From Micromonospora sediminimaris (GTDB lineage: Bacteria > Actinomycetota > Actinomycetes > Mycobacteriales > Micromonosporaceae), in assembly GCA_900112325.1 (NCBI GenBank), contig FOLJ01000015.1:144185-208184 (forward strand): DNA of 64,000 nt, written 5' to 3'. A program made the position numbers and the translations under genes. Below, in pieces: positions 42,630 through 50,450 of the stretch. The first letter of the stretch is position 1, and each line of letters begins with the position of its first letter. The notes below the pieces were generated by a model, which was not told the origin of the DNA, did not search any database, and saw only the letters and a program-made list of their open reading frames with translations.

Positions 42630-43517
42630 GTGCACCCGCCCGCCATCCGCACCGAGCACCTGAGCAAGCGGTACGGTTCCCTGCTCGCCCTCGACGATCT
42701 CGACCTGACCGTCGACGCCGGTGAGGTGTTCGGCTTCCTGGGGCCCAACGGCGCCGGCAAGTCCACCACCATCCGGCTGCTGCTCGGCCTGGCCCGCCCG
42801 ACCGCCGGCCAGGCGTGGATCTTCGGTACCGCCGCCGCCGACGTGGCCACGGCACACCAGCGGCTCGCCTACGTGCCGGCCGATGTGACGCTCTGGCCGC
42901 AGCTCACCGGCGCGGAGATCCTGGAGTTGCTCGGCGCCACCGGGCCAGGCGTCGACGTCGCCTACCGGGACGAACTGGTGGACCGGTTCGCCCTCGACCT
43001 GTCGAAGCCGGGACGGGCCTACTCCACCGGCAACCGACAGAAGGTGGCCCTGATCGCCGCGTTCGCCACCCGTGCGCCGCTGCTCGTCCTGGACGAGCCG
43101 ACCGCCGGCCTGGACCCGCTGATGGAACGCGAGTTCCGCCGCGCGGTGAACGAGGCCCGCGACACCGGGAGCACGGTGTTCCTCTCCTCCCATCAGCTGG
43201 CGGAGGTGGAAGCCGTCTGCGACCGGGTGGGCATCCTGCGCGCCGGGCGCCTCGTCGAGGTCGCCACCATCCCGGAGTTGCGGCGGCTGCACCGCACCGA
43301 GGTGCTGGTGCGGTTCGCCGGCCCGGTACCGGAGTTGACCGGCGTGGCGGGCATCGACGGCGTTCAGGTCGACGGGGCCGCGCTGCGATTCACCCTCACC
43401 GGGCCGCCCGGCCCGGCCCTGCGGGCACTGGCGGGGGCCGACCTCACCACCCTCACCATGCGCGAGCCCACGCTGGAGGAGATCTTCCTCGACTACTACG
43501 GGGAGGGGAGTCGGTGA
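42630..43517 (+). CDS. ABC transporter ATP-binding protein (ABC-2 type)
   Basis: A 295-residue ATPase: Walker A GPNGAGKST, Walker B LLVLDEPTAGLD, H-loop FLSSHQLAEVEAVCDRVG, and a C-terminal extension of ~75 residues as in drug/antibiotic exporters. The signature is divergent (YSTGNRQKVALIAA instead of LSGGQ), as in the DrrA-like/YhaQ subgroup. The GTG start has GGAGG 5 nt upstream; longer frames are not needed. It overlaps the permease start by 4 nt (GTGA). Confidence 0.9.
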   Translation: MHPPAIRTEHLSKRYGSLLALDDLDLTVDAGEVFGFLGPNGAGKSTTIRLLLGLARPTAGQAWIFGTAAADVATAHQRLAYVPADVTLWPQLTGAEILELLGATGPGVDVAYRDELVDRFALDLSKPGRAYSTGNRQKVALIAAFATRAPLLVLDEPTAGLDPLMEREFRRAVNEARDTGSTVFLSSHQLAEVEAVCDRVGILRAGRLVEVATIPELRRLHRTEVLVRFAGPVPELTGVAGIDGVQVDGAALRFTLTGPPGPALRALAGADLTTLTMREPTLEEIFLDYYGEGSR

Positions 43518-45121
43518 CCGCCATCGGAGGCGGAGGCGCCGCCAGGGCCGCCGTCACCCGGCTCGCCCTGCGCCAGGTCCGTCGGCCCGCGCTCGTCGTG
43601 TCCGCGGTGACGGCCGGCGTCACCGCCGTCGTCGTCGCCGGGTACGAGAGCACGGCCGGCACCGCACTCGACGCCGCCGCGTTGGCCGCCCTCGCTGAGA
43701 ACCCGGCGGTCCGCACCCTCTTCGGCGAACCGTTCGCGCTGGACACCCCGGGTGGCTTCACCGTCTGGCGGACCGGCACCGTACTTGCCGTCCTGCTCTC
43801 GGTGTGGGGGGTGCTCGCCACCACCCGGGTCACCCGGGGCGAGGAGGAGAGCGGCCGGTGGGACCTCCTGCTGGCTGGCCGGCTGACGGTGCCGGCCGTG
43901 CTCGGTCGGCACCTCGCCGTCCTGAATGCCGCAGTGGTGATCGCCGGAGCCGCGGCCGGGATCGTGCTCGTCGCGGCCGGCACGCCACCGGGCGGCGCCC
44001 TTCGGTACGCGGCGGGTCTCGTGCTGGTCGCCCTCTTCGCCGTGGCGACGGCGCTGTTGACTGCGCAGGTGATGCCGACCCGGGCCGGGGCGAGCGGGTC
44101 GGCCCTGGCCGTGCTCGGCGTCGGAATGCTGGCCCGGATGGTCGGGGACGGCGTCGCTGCGCTGGGGTGGTTGCGCTGGCTGTCGCCGTACGGGCTGCTC
44201 GCCCTCGTCCGTCCCTACCGCGACGACCGGCTGCTGCCCCTGCTCGTGCTGGCCGGTGCGGCGCTCCTGGTCGGCGCGGCGGCGACAGCGCTGGCCGGGC
44301 GTCGTGACGTGCGGGCCGGGCTGGTCGCCGCACCGGCCGGCCGGCCGCCCCGCAAATGGCTGCTCGGCACGGTCGACGGGTTCGCGGTACGCCGGATGTC
44401 GCGCCCGCTGGCCGGCTGGTCCGCCGGGATCGGCGCGTACTTCCTGCTGATCGGTCTGCTGGCGACGTCGATGACCGACTTCCTGTCGGACAATCCGCGC
44501 TTCGCCGAACTCGCCGCGCAGGCCGGCTTCACCGAGTTGGGCAGCGTACGCGGCTACACCGCGTCCCTGTTCGTCCTGCTCGCCGTGCCGGTCGGGGTCT
44601 TCGCCGCGTCCCGGCTCGCCGAGTTCGTGGCCGCCGAGACGGACGGCCGGCTGACGTCGCTGTACGCACAGCCGATCAGCCGCAACCGGCTGCTGACCGC
44701 CGAGACGCTGGCCACCCTCGGCGGGGTGGCGGTGCTCGTCACCGTGGCGGCGACGGCGACCTGGCTCGGCGCCTATCTGGTGGACGCCCCACTGCCGCTG
44801 GCCGCCGCCCTGGCCGGCACCTGGCACGTGCTGCCGGTCGTGCTGCTCTGCCTCGGCGCGGCGATCCTCGCCCTCGGTTGGCTGCCCCGGGCCACCGCGG
44901 CCGTCGGTGTCCTACCCGCGATCGGCGGGTTCCTGCTCCAGGTGCTCGCCGACAGCGCCGATCTTCCGGGGTGGGTGCCCGCGATCTCACCGTTCACCCA
45001 TCTGGCGGCGGTCCCGGCCGAGTCGCCCGCCTGGCCGGCGTGGTGGATCATGGTCGGGATCGCGGTGCTCGCCGCCGCCCTCGGCAGGCTCGGCCACCGG
45101 CGTCGCGACCTGCTGGGATGA
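43514..45121 (+). CDS. ABC-2 type permease, two fused halves
   Basis: A 535-residue membrane protein with about twelve hydrophobic segments in two similar halves, each starting with a conserved RRPAL/RRMSRPLAGW-like entry helix. The GEEESGRWDLLLAGRLT and AAETDGRLTSLYAQPISRNRLL segments are the coupling loops of TipE/ABC-2-type antibiotic exporter permeases (EEExGR...LL...PxxR). It pairs with the preceding ATPase; substrates of the class are drugs, antibiotics or lipids. It starts at GTG with GGGAGGGGAG upstream. Confidence 0.88.
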   Translation: MTAIGGGGAARAAVTRLALRQVRRPALVVSAVTAGVTAVVVAGYESTAGTALDAAALAALAENPAVRTLFGEPFALDTPGGFTVWRTGTVLAVLLSVWGVLATTRVTRGEEESGRWDLLLAGRLTVPAVLGRHLAVLNAAVVIAGAAAGIVLVAAGTPPGGALRYAAGLVLVALFAVATALLTAQVMPTRAGASGSALAVLGVGMLARMVGDGVAALGWLRWLSPYGLLALVRPYRDDRLLPLLVLAGAALLVGAAATALAGRRDVRAGLVAAPAGRPPRKWLLGTVDGFAVRRMSRPLAGWSAGIGAYFLLIGLLATSMTDFLSDNPRFAELAAQAGFTELGSVRGYTASLFVLLAVPVGVFAASRLAEFVAAETDGRLTSLYAQPISRNRLLTAETLATLGGVAVLVTVAATATWLGAYLVDAPLPLAAALAGTWHVLPVVLLCLGAAILALGWLPRATAAVGVLPAIGGFLLQVLADSADLPGWVPAISPFTHLAAVPAESPAWPAWWIMVGIAVLAAALGRLGHRRRDLLG

Positions 45122-45180
45122 ACAACGCCCGTCGTCGCCGGGGAGCGTCGCGACCGGTGTCGAGCGGCAGGTGAGGGCCT

Positions 45181-45199
45181 AGGCCCTGCGTCGAAGTCC
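45181..45199 (-). repeat. Short inverted partial copy of the repeat end
   Basis: AGGCCCTGCGTCGAAGTCC is the reverse complement, with one mismatch, of the GGACTTCGACACAGGGCCT end of copy B at 45328-45346. The preceding GGGCCTAGGCCC (45175-45186) is itself a palindrome. Confidence 0.6.
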
Positions 45200-45247
45200 T
45201 CGGTCGAGCCGAGGCGGAGTCCAGGCGGCGGTCCGGCAAGGCGGGGA

Positions 45248-45280
45248 TTGGTCCGGATACCGGTGTTGTATCCGGACCAA
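45248..45280. terminator. Perfect 13-bp palindrome between convergent genes
   Basis: TTGGTCCGGATAC pairs without mismatch with GTATCCGGACCAA around a 7-nt loop. It sits between the converging permease and FUSC-type genes and can act as a terminator in both directions; an operator or a mobile repeat end is also possible because repeat copies flank it. Confidence 0.55.
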
Positions 45281-45290
45281 TGCCTAACGC

Positions 45291-45348
45291 GGCCGGCCGT
45301 CGCCTGGGCCCGCCGTAGGCCGGCCAGGGACTTCGACACAGGGCCTAA
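45291..45348 (+). repeat. Direct repeat copy B (58 bp)
   Basis: Second copy of the 57-58 bp element (see 42507-42563), in the same orientation. Its last bases CTA (45345-45347) supply the TAG stop of the FUSC-type gene on the minus strand, so the element has either been inserted into that gene's end or been recruited as its terminus. Confidence 0.85.
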
Positions 45349-46442
45349 CCGGCGGCGGCCCGCCGGACCAACCGGCGGGCCTCGTCGCCCGGCACGCCGG
45401 TGGCCCGCAGCATGTCGTTGGCGACAGTCCGCAGTTGGGAAACCACGATGGTGCCGGAGAAGCCGATCTCCTGCCGGCATGCCTCACCAGCGTCCTGCAC
45501 GGCCCGCAGCACCCGCTCCCGCGTCCGGACCGGCTCCTGCATCGACAGGAACTCCTCGTGCATCAGGCGCACGCCCTGCCCCACCTGCTCGACGGCGGTG
45601 GACAGGCAGACCGGCACCGGTTCGTGGTCACGCAGTGCCGTGAAGATGCGGCGGACCAGCGTCCGGCTGTTGCGGAAAGCTCGGTCCAGGTGCTCGGCCC
45701 CGGCGCCGTACGCGGCCAGCGCCCGGCGCCGCCGCCACTGCAGCGGAGAGAAGCGGACCACCTCCTCGGCAGCGGTCACCACGTCACCGACCTCCCGCAG
45801 TTGTCCTTCGGCGGACCGCATCTCGTCCAGCACCTCCCTCGCCCGGCGCGCATCCCCTCGGGCCAGCGCCTCCGCGGCCGACGTCAACTGCCGGGCGAAG
45901 GTGTCCAGCGCCGGCCCGGCGATGCGGCGCACGCTGCGGGTCGGGTTCATCGGGGCGAGGACCAGCACCACCAGCAGCCCGGTCGCGCCACCGACCAGGG
46001 CATTCACCGTCCGCGGCAGGACGATGTCCGGCGTGCCCGGGGCGAGGGTGGCGATCAGTGCCGCCGCGCCGCCGGCCTGGGTCACCAGGGCACCGGTGCC
46101 CCGCACGGCCACCGCGACAAGCAGCGCACCGAACACGATCACGAACGTCTGCCAGGCACCGGTGCCGACCGTACCCACCAGCAGGTCGCCGATCAGGACC
46201 CCGACGATCACGCCGACGATCAGTTCGACGGCCCGGCGGGCTCGCCGGCCGATCGAGGTGGCGATGACGGCGACCGCGGCGATCGGGGCAAAGGTCGGGT
46301 CCGGGTTGCCGAGCACCTGCTCGGCGACCAACCAGGCCAGCGACGCGGCCAGACCGCCCTGGAAGGCCAGCAGCAGATGCTGTCGCAGCCGGCCGTAACT
46401 GCGCCTGCCGGCGGCTGCGAAGCGTCCCCGGAGGCTGCTCAT
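45345..46442 (-). CDS. FUSC-type aromatic-acid exporter-like membrane protein
   Basis: A 365-residue protein with about six membrane helices in the first half (from LAWLVAEQVLGNPDPTFAPIAAVAVIATSIGRRARRAVELIVGVIVGVLIGDLLV) typical of FUSC/YgaE-like aromatic acid exporter N-domains, then a helical cytosolic half. Start: ATG 4 nt after the stop of the ASRT-like gene, so it belongs to the same operon. The substrate is unknown; the operon context with an aldonolactone oxidase hints at an organic acid. The stop codon lies in repeat copy B. Confidence 0.8.
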   Translation of the reverse strand: MSSLRGRFAAAGRRSYGRLRQHLLLAFQGGLAASLAWLVAEQVLGNPDPTFAPIAAVAVIATSIGRRARRAVELIVGVIVGVLIGDLLVGTVGTGAWQTFVIVFGALLVAVAVRGTGALVTQAGGAAALIATLAPGTPDIVLPRTVNALVGGATGLLVVLVLAPMNPTRSVRRIAGPALDTFARQLTSAAEALARGDARRAREVLDEMRSAEGQLREVGDVVTAAEEVVRFSPLQWRRRRALAAYGAGAEHLDRAFRNSRTLVRRIFTALRDHEPVPVCLSTAVEQVGQGVRLMHEEFLSMQEPVRTRERVLRAVQDAGEACRQEIGFSGTIVVSQLRTVANDMLRATGVPGDEARRLVRRAAAG

Positions 46443-46446
46443 CGGG

Positions 46447-46812
46447 TCATCCGACGGGGTGGGCCATGGTCCCGGTGAGTGCCACGGTGCCCGGCAATCG
46501 GGTGTCCTGCCGGAGGAACTGCACCACCACCGGCACTGGCGAACTGAGGACACAGCCGTACGGGCGGTCGAGGCGGACGGCCTCCGGATCGATCAGGTCG
46601 TTGACCCGTACGTGCCGGATGCGTCGGGCACCGACGGCGAACCGGTACGGCCCGACCGGTTCGGTGTCCTCGTAGTAGAAGTGGAGCAGCACCTCCGCCT
46701 CGGAGTCGGTGGTGTTCAGCACACACAACTGGTCGAAACTGGTGAACTGCGGCTCGCCGCCGGTGCCGCCGAACGGCACGTGCCCGCCCGGCACCGCCCA
46801 CACCTGCGCCAT
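46447..46812 (-). CDS. Sensory rhodopsin transducer-like (ASRT) domain protein
   Basis: A 121-residue single-domain protein matching the Anabaena sensory rhodopsin transducer family: VWAVPGGHVPFG near the start, LCVLNTTDSEAEVLLHFYYEDTEPVGPY at 29-56, ARRIRHVRVND at 62-72 and SPVPVVVQFLRQDTR at 91-105. These are all-beta tetrameric proteins; comparative work placed them in a superfamily of small-molecule-, probably sugar-binding domains. It starts in the stop codon of an aldonolactone oxidase (TGATG) and is followed 4 nt later by a FUSC-type membrane protein, which fits a metabolite-binding role. No opsin gene is in the window. Confidence 0.85.
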   Translation of the reverse strand: MAQVWAVPGGHVPFGGTGGEPQFTSFDQLCVLNTTDSEAEVLLHFYYEDTEPVGPYRFAVGARRIRHVRVNDLIDPEAVRLDRPYGCVLSSPVPVVVQFLRQDTRLPGTVALTGTMAHPVG

Positions 46813-48029
46813 CACGCCTCCTCCAGCAGTCGGGCCAGGTCCGGGGTGAGGAACACCCCGTCCGGGTCGAGGCGGCGGCGGGCCGCCTGAAAGTCGTCCC
46901 AGCGGGGAAAGAGCGGTCGCAGGTCCTCGGCGGTCAACCAGTGCTTCTTGCCCCAGTGCGGCCGTCCGCCGTACTGCCGGAAGACGGCCTCCATGTCGCG
47001 GAAGTACTCCTCGTACGGCAACGAGGCGTTCTGCAGGCAGGCGATGGCGGTGGTGGGGCGACCGTACGCGTTGCTGAGCCAGATGTCGTCGGCGGCGATG
47101 CTGCGGACCAACACCCGCCAGCCCACGGTGCGCCGGTGCCGGCTCAGGATCCGTCGCCGGATCTCCGCGAAGCAGGCTGGGAACGCCTCTGACGGGAGCA
47201 TGTACTCGATCTCCTCGAAACGCAGATCGCGATGCTGAGGGATGGTGTCGTGGGTCGGCCCGATCTCCAGTTCCCTGGGCTCCTGCCACCCGTTCCACTC
47301 CGGCACCCGGCGGGCCGGCCACGTGGAACGCGCGGCCACCCCGTCGATTCGGTTCATGGTGCGAATCTGGGTCAGGTCGCTGCGCGGGTACCAGTAGAAG
47401 TCCATGTTGCGGTTGGTGTGCTGCAACTCGGCCAGATGGTCGAGGGTCCACTCGATCGGGGCGCACCAGGACCGTCGACGCAACTCGTAGCTGGGCTCCA
47501 GGTCGAGGGTGAGCTGGGTCACCACTCCCAGGACACCGAGGGAGAGCCGGGCGGCGGGCAGCAGCTCCTGGTTACTGGTCGCGGAGACGTCCAGCACCTC
47601 ACCGGTGCCCGTGACGAGGCGTACCTCGGACACCTGCGTCGACAGGTTGCCGAAGCCGAGGCCGGTGCCGTGGGTGCCGGTGGCGATGGCGCCCGCGATG
47701 GACTGGTAGTCCACGTCGCCGAGGTTCTCCATGGCCAGCCCGGCCTCGTAGAGGCCCGCACCCAGCTCTCTGAGCCGGCTACCGCCCCGGACCGTGGCCC
47801 GGTCACCGGCCTTGTCGATCACACCGGCCATCCGGTGCAGGCTGACCAGGGTGCCGTCGGTGCGTACCAGCGGGCTCGACGAGTGGCCCGAGCCCACCGG
47901 GCGCAGGTTGGTTCCCGCCTCACGGGCCCGCAGCACCAGTTCCCGCACCTCGTCCTCGTCGGCTGGCTCGGCGCAGCCGGACGGGGTGAAGGCGAGACTG
48001 CCGGACCAGTTCACGAACGGACGGGACAC
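46812..48029 (-). CDS. D-arabinono-1,4-lactone oxidase-type FAD oxidoreductase
   Basis: A 405-residue VAO/ALO family flavoprotein. The FAD-binding half has PVGSGHSSSPLV and GAIATGTHGTGLGFGNL; the C-terminal half has the ALO-type GRPHWGKKHWL motif. The histidine that carries covalent FAD in some relatives corresponds to the GSGHS segment. It should oxidise an aldono-1,4-lactone or a sugar/alditol. The GTG start is chosen because GAGGAGG lies 9 nt upstream; the preceding in-frame TTG overlaps that site. First gene of the operon with the ASRT-like and FUSC-type genes. Confidence 0.9.
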   Translation of the reverse strand: MSRPFVNWSGSLAFTPSGCAEPADEDEVRELVLRAREAGTNLRPVGSGHSSSPLVRTDGTLVSLHRMAGVIDKAGDRATVRGGSRLRELGAGLYEAGLAMENLGDVDYQSIAGAIATGTHGTGLGFGNLSTQVSEVRLVTGTGEVLDVSATSNQELLPAARLSLGVLGVVTQLTLDLEPSYELRRRSWCAPIEWTLDHLAELQHTNRNMDFYWYPRSDLTQIRTMNRIDGVAARSTWPARRVPEWNGWQEPRELEIGPTHDTIPQHRDLRFEEIEYMLPSEAFPACFAEIRRRILSRHRRTVGWRVLVRSIAADDIWLSNAYGRPTTAIACLQNASLPYEEYFRDMEAVFRQYGGRPHWGKKHWLTAEDLRPLFPRWDDFQAARRRLDPDGVFLTPDLARLLEEA

Positions 48030-48151
48030 CCCCGGCAACCTCCTCTCGACGCACGAACCGTGCGCTTACCCCCGGCCTGGCGGGGTAGTCGCTGGCATGG
48101 CCGAACCCGTCCCTTCCACGTCGAAGGCCCGACCCACCAGCGGGACACGTC

Positions 48152-48778
48152 GTGTCTGAGTGGTGGTACGCGGCGCTGGTGGCAGTGCTGTGGCTGGCCA
48201 TCGGACTGGGCACGGCAGCGGTTTTCGTCACCCGTGGCGGTCACCGCAGCCCGCTCTGGTACCTGGTGGGCGCACTGCTCGGGCCGCTGTTCGTGCCGAT
48301 CGCGGTCGAGCGGGGCCGGGCCCGCCCACAGCTGGTCGACGTACGCCACCGACCAGCCCGACCGGTCGGCAACGGGTTGCGCGTGCTGGTCGGGGTGGAC
48401 GGCTCCGCGCACTCCGACCGCGCGCTGCGTGCCATCGCCCGCGCCCTCACCGGAAGCACAAGTGAACTCGTCCTGGTCACCGTGACCAGCGCCGACCTGA
48501 CCGACGCGGAGTCCCGGCAGGAGCACCAGCGGGCCCGCCGCATGATCGACGAGCGGGCCGCCGGACTGCCCGAAGGGCTGCCCCGGCCCACCACCGTGGT
48601 CGTCACCGGTCACCCCGTCGATGCCTTGCTGACGGTCGCCGACGACCGGGATGTGGATCTGCTGGTGGTCGGCCGGCACGGGCACGGGATCGGCGACCGC
48701 TTGCTGGGCAGCGTCGCCGAGGGCCTCACGCACCGGTCGAGGCGGGCCGTTCTGCTCGGCAGCCTGCCCGGCCGCTGA
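48152..48778 (+). CDS. Universal stress protein with N-terminal membrane segments
   Basis: A 208-residue protein: two N-terminal hydrophobic segments (~5-26 and ~35-52), then a USP domain (LRVLVGVDGSAHSDRALRAIARAL ... DLLVVGRHGHGIGDRLLGSVAEGLTHRS) with the ATP-binding G-x2-G-x9-G-S/T type motif. A membrane-tethered USP is less common than the soluble form. Start GTG; the ribosome site is weak (GGGA). Divergent from the oxidase operon. Confidence 0.85.
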   Translation: MSEWWYAALVAVLWLAIGLGTAAVFVTRGGHRSPLWYLVGALLGPLFVPIAVERGRARPQLVDVRHRPARPVGNGLRVLVGVDGSAHSDRALRAIARALTGSTSELVLVTVTSADLTDAESRQEHQRARRMIDERAAGLPEGLPRPTTVVVTGHPVDALLTVADDRDVDLLVVGRHGHGIGDRLLGSVAEGLTHRSRRAVLLGSLPGR

Positions 48779-48887
48779 CCGCCCGCGACCCTCGCCACCG
48801 TCCGGCACCCCGGCCCTGACCTCGGTGTCGGCCGGTCCGGCGGTGCCGACCGGGAACCATGCCAGCCCGGGAAGCGACTATAGGTAC

Positions 48888-49739
48888 ATGCGGTGTGAGC
48901 AGTGGCGGGAGATCCTGTCGGCGCAGTTGGACGGTGAGGTCACGGCGGACGAGCAGCGCAACGTCGGTGCGCACCTGGAGAACTGCGCCGGTTGCCGGGC
49001 CTGGCTGGACGCGGCAGCGAAGGTGACCCGCCGGGCGCGTACCCAGGTGGTGACCTCGCTGCCGGATCTGACCGAGGCGATTCTCGCCACCGCACCGCCG
49101 CCGCGTCGGCGCTGGCGCACGCTCGTCGCCGCCGCGATGCCGAGTCGTTGGTGGCCGGCGACCGGTGCGCGACCCAGCCTGGTCAACGGGCTGCGCGCCG
49201 CGCTGGGTCTGCTGGGCGCCGTGCAACTGGTGCTCGGGCTGGCGCAGATCGGCCGGGCCGAGGTCGCCGAGCACCTCCACGCCAACGGCCAGCACCTGTG
49301 GCACGAATCCGCCGCCTGGAATGTCGCCGTGGGTGCGGGTTTCCTCTTCGTCGCGCTGCGTCGGACCTCGCCGTCGGGGCTGCTGCCGATGCTCGGCGCC
49401 TTCGTGGTCACCCTGGTGTTGCTGTCGGTCAACGACCTCGTCGCCTCGCAGGTCGCGGTGGAGCGGCTGGTGAGTCACGGCTTCCTGGTGGTCGGCTACC
49501 TGATCACCGTGCTGCTGGCGCGAAGCTCCCGCCGGCCCGGCGAGCCGGGCGACCGGCGCCAGCCGGAGCGGTCCCGCTGGCGGTTGCGCCTCGACGAGGT
49601 CGACGAGCCCGCCCCGCTGCGGCTGTTGCCGCCCTACTCGGCCCAGGCCCGGCACTCCGCCCACCTAGGTTCCGCCCCGGCCCGCCGGCGTGCCGCTCAC
49701 GGCGACGACCGGAACCGTGACCGGCGGCGGGTCGCCTGA
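48888..49739 (+). CDS. Zinc-finger anti-sigma factor-like membrane protein
   Basis: A 283-residue protein with an N-terminal zf-HC2 anti-sigma zinc finger (C3, H29-x3-C33-x2-C36; NVGAHLENCAGCRAWLDAAA), a linker, then about four membrane helices (~100-225) and a charged Arg-rich tail. This layout binds and holds an ECF sigma factor at the membrane. The nearest ECF sigma gene is directly next to it but convergent, with only 6 nt between stops, which is unusual since such pairs are normally co-transcribed. The ribosome site is weak. Confidence 0.82.
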   Translation: MRCEQWREILSAQLDGEVTADEQRNVGAHLENCAGCRAWLDAAAKVTRRARTQVVTSLPDLTEAILATAPPPRRRWRTLVAAAMPSRWWPATGARPSLVNGLRAALGLLGAVQLVLGLAQIGRAEVAEHLHANGQHLWHESAAWNVAVGAGFLFVALRRTSPSGLLPMLGAFVVTLVLLSVNDLVASQVAVERLVSHGFLVVGYLITVLLARSSRRPGEPGDRRQPERSRWRLRLDEVDEPAPLRLLPPYSAQARHSAHLGSAPARRRAAHGDDRNRDRRRVA

Positions 49740-49745
49740 CGGGCC

Positions 49746-50321
49746 TCATCCGGCAGCGCCGGGCCGGTCCGCCGGACGGTCGGCCGACCGCATCGCCGCG
49801 ACCAGATCTTCACGGGCCCGGGCCACCCGGGATCGGATGGTGCCGACCGGCACGTCACAAACCTGCGCGGCCTCGACGTACGACAGGCCGAGCAGTTGGG
49901 TCGCCACGAACGCCTCACGCCGCTCGGGGGCGAGACCGTCGAGCATTCCACGGAGCACCACCTGCTCGTCCACCCCGGCACGCACTCCGGCCGGTGTGCT
50001 CTCCGCGGCGGTCTGCCAGTCGCTGAGGTTCGCGGTCCGTGGCCGGCAGGTGGCGGCGCGTACCTGGTCCACGGCGACCCGCCGGGCGATGGCGAGCAGC
50101 CAGGTCCGGGCCGTGGAGCGGCCGGCGAACGACGGCAGTGCCCGCCAGGCTCGCAGGTACGTCTCCTGGACCAGGTCATCGACCTCCCGCACCCCCGGCA
50201 GGTGGGTCAGGAACCGCCGTACGTCCTGCTGGGTGGCCCGCACGAACGCGGCTGCGGCGGCATGGTCGCCCCGGCCCGCGGCGAGCGCGTACCCGCTGAT
50301 GTCGTCGGTCACGGCTGTCAT
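49746..50321 (-). CDS. ECF-type RNA polymerase sigma factor
   Basis: A 191-residue sigma factor with region 2 (VRRFLTHLPGVREVDDLVQETYLRAWRALPSFAGRSTARTWLLAIARRVAVDQVR) and region 4 (LLGLSYVEAAQVCDVPVGTIRSRVARAREDL). No extra C-terminal domain. It converges on the zf-HC2 anti-sigma gene, its likely partner, and its start region faces the MEDS-STAS gene 129 bp away. The ATG has no strong ribosome site. Confidence 0.9.
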   Translation of the reverse strand: MTAVTDDISGYALAAGRGDHAAAAAFVRATQQDVRRFLTHLPGVREVDDLVQETYLRAWRALPSFAGRSTARTWLLAIARRVAVDQVRAATCRPRTANLSDWQTAAESTPAGVRAGVDEQVVLRGMLDGLAPERREAFVATQLLGLSYVEAAQVCDVPVGTIRSRVARAREDLVAAMRSADRPADRPGAAG

Positions 50322-50450
50322 CGCCGTATTGGTCGGTGGAAACCGTCGGTTGGTTCCCCGGCGGGCCGGCAATAGGGCCGGCAATCGGAGGACCTGGCTA
50401 GCCGGACCGCTCCGGGCGACGCCGTAGACTGCACTGATGGGGCACCTCAC

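Noticed and set aside
42507..45348. Insertion sequence or composite transposon around the ABC transporter
   Set aside because: No transposase, and the 57-58 bp repeats are direct, without inverted ends or target duplications; the transporter genes have normal host composition.
45248..45643. Forward ORF beginning in the 13-bp palindrome
   Set aside because: Antisense to the FUSC-type gene, no ribosome site, Pro/Arg-rich shadow sequence.
2..46812. A rhodopsin-based light-sensing system made from the Brp/Blh fragment, the polyprenyl synthase and the ASRT-like protein
   Set aside because: No opsin or carotenoid genes in the window, and the three genes lie in unrelated operons far apart.
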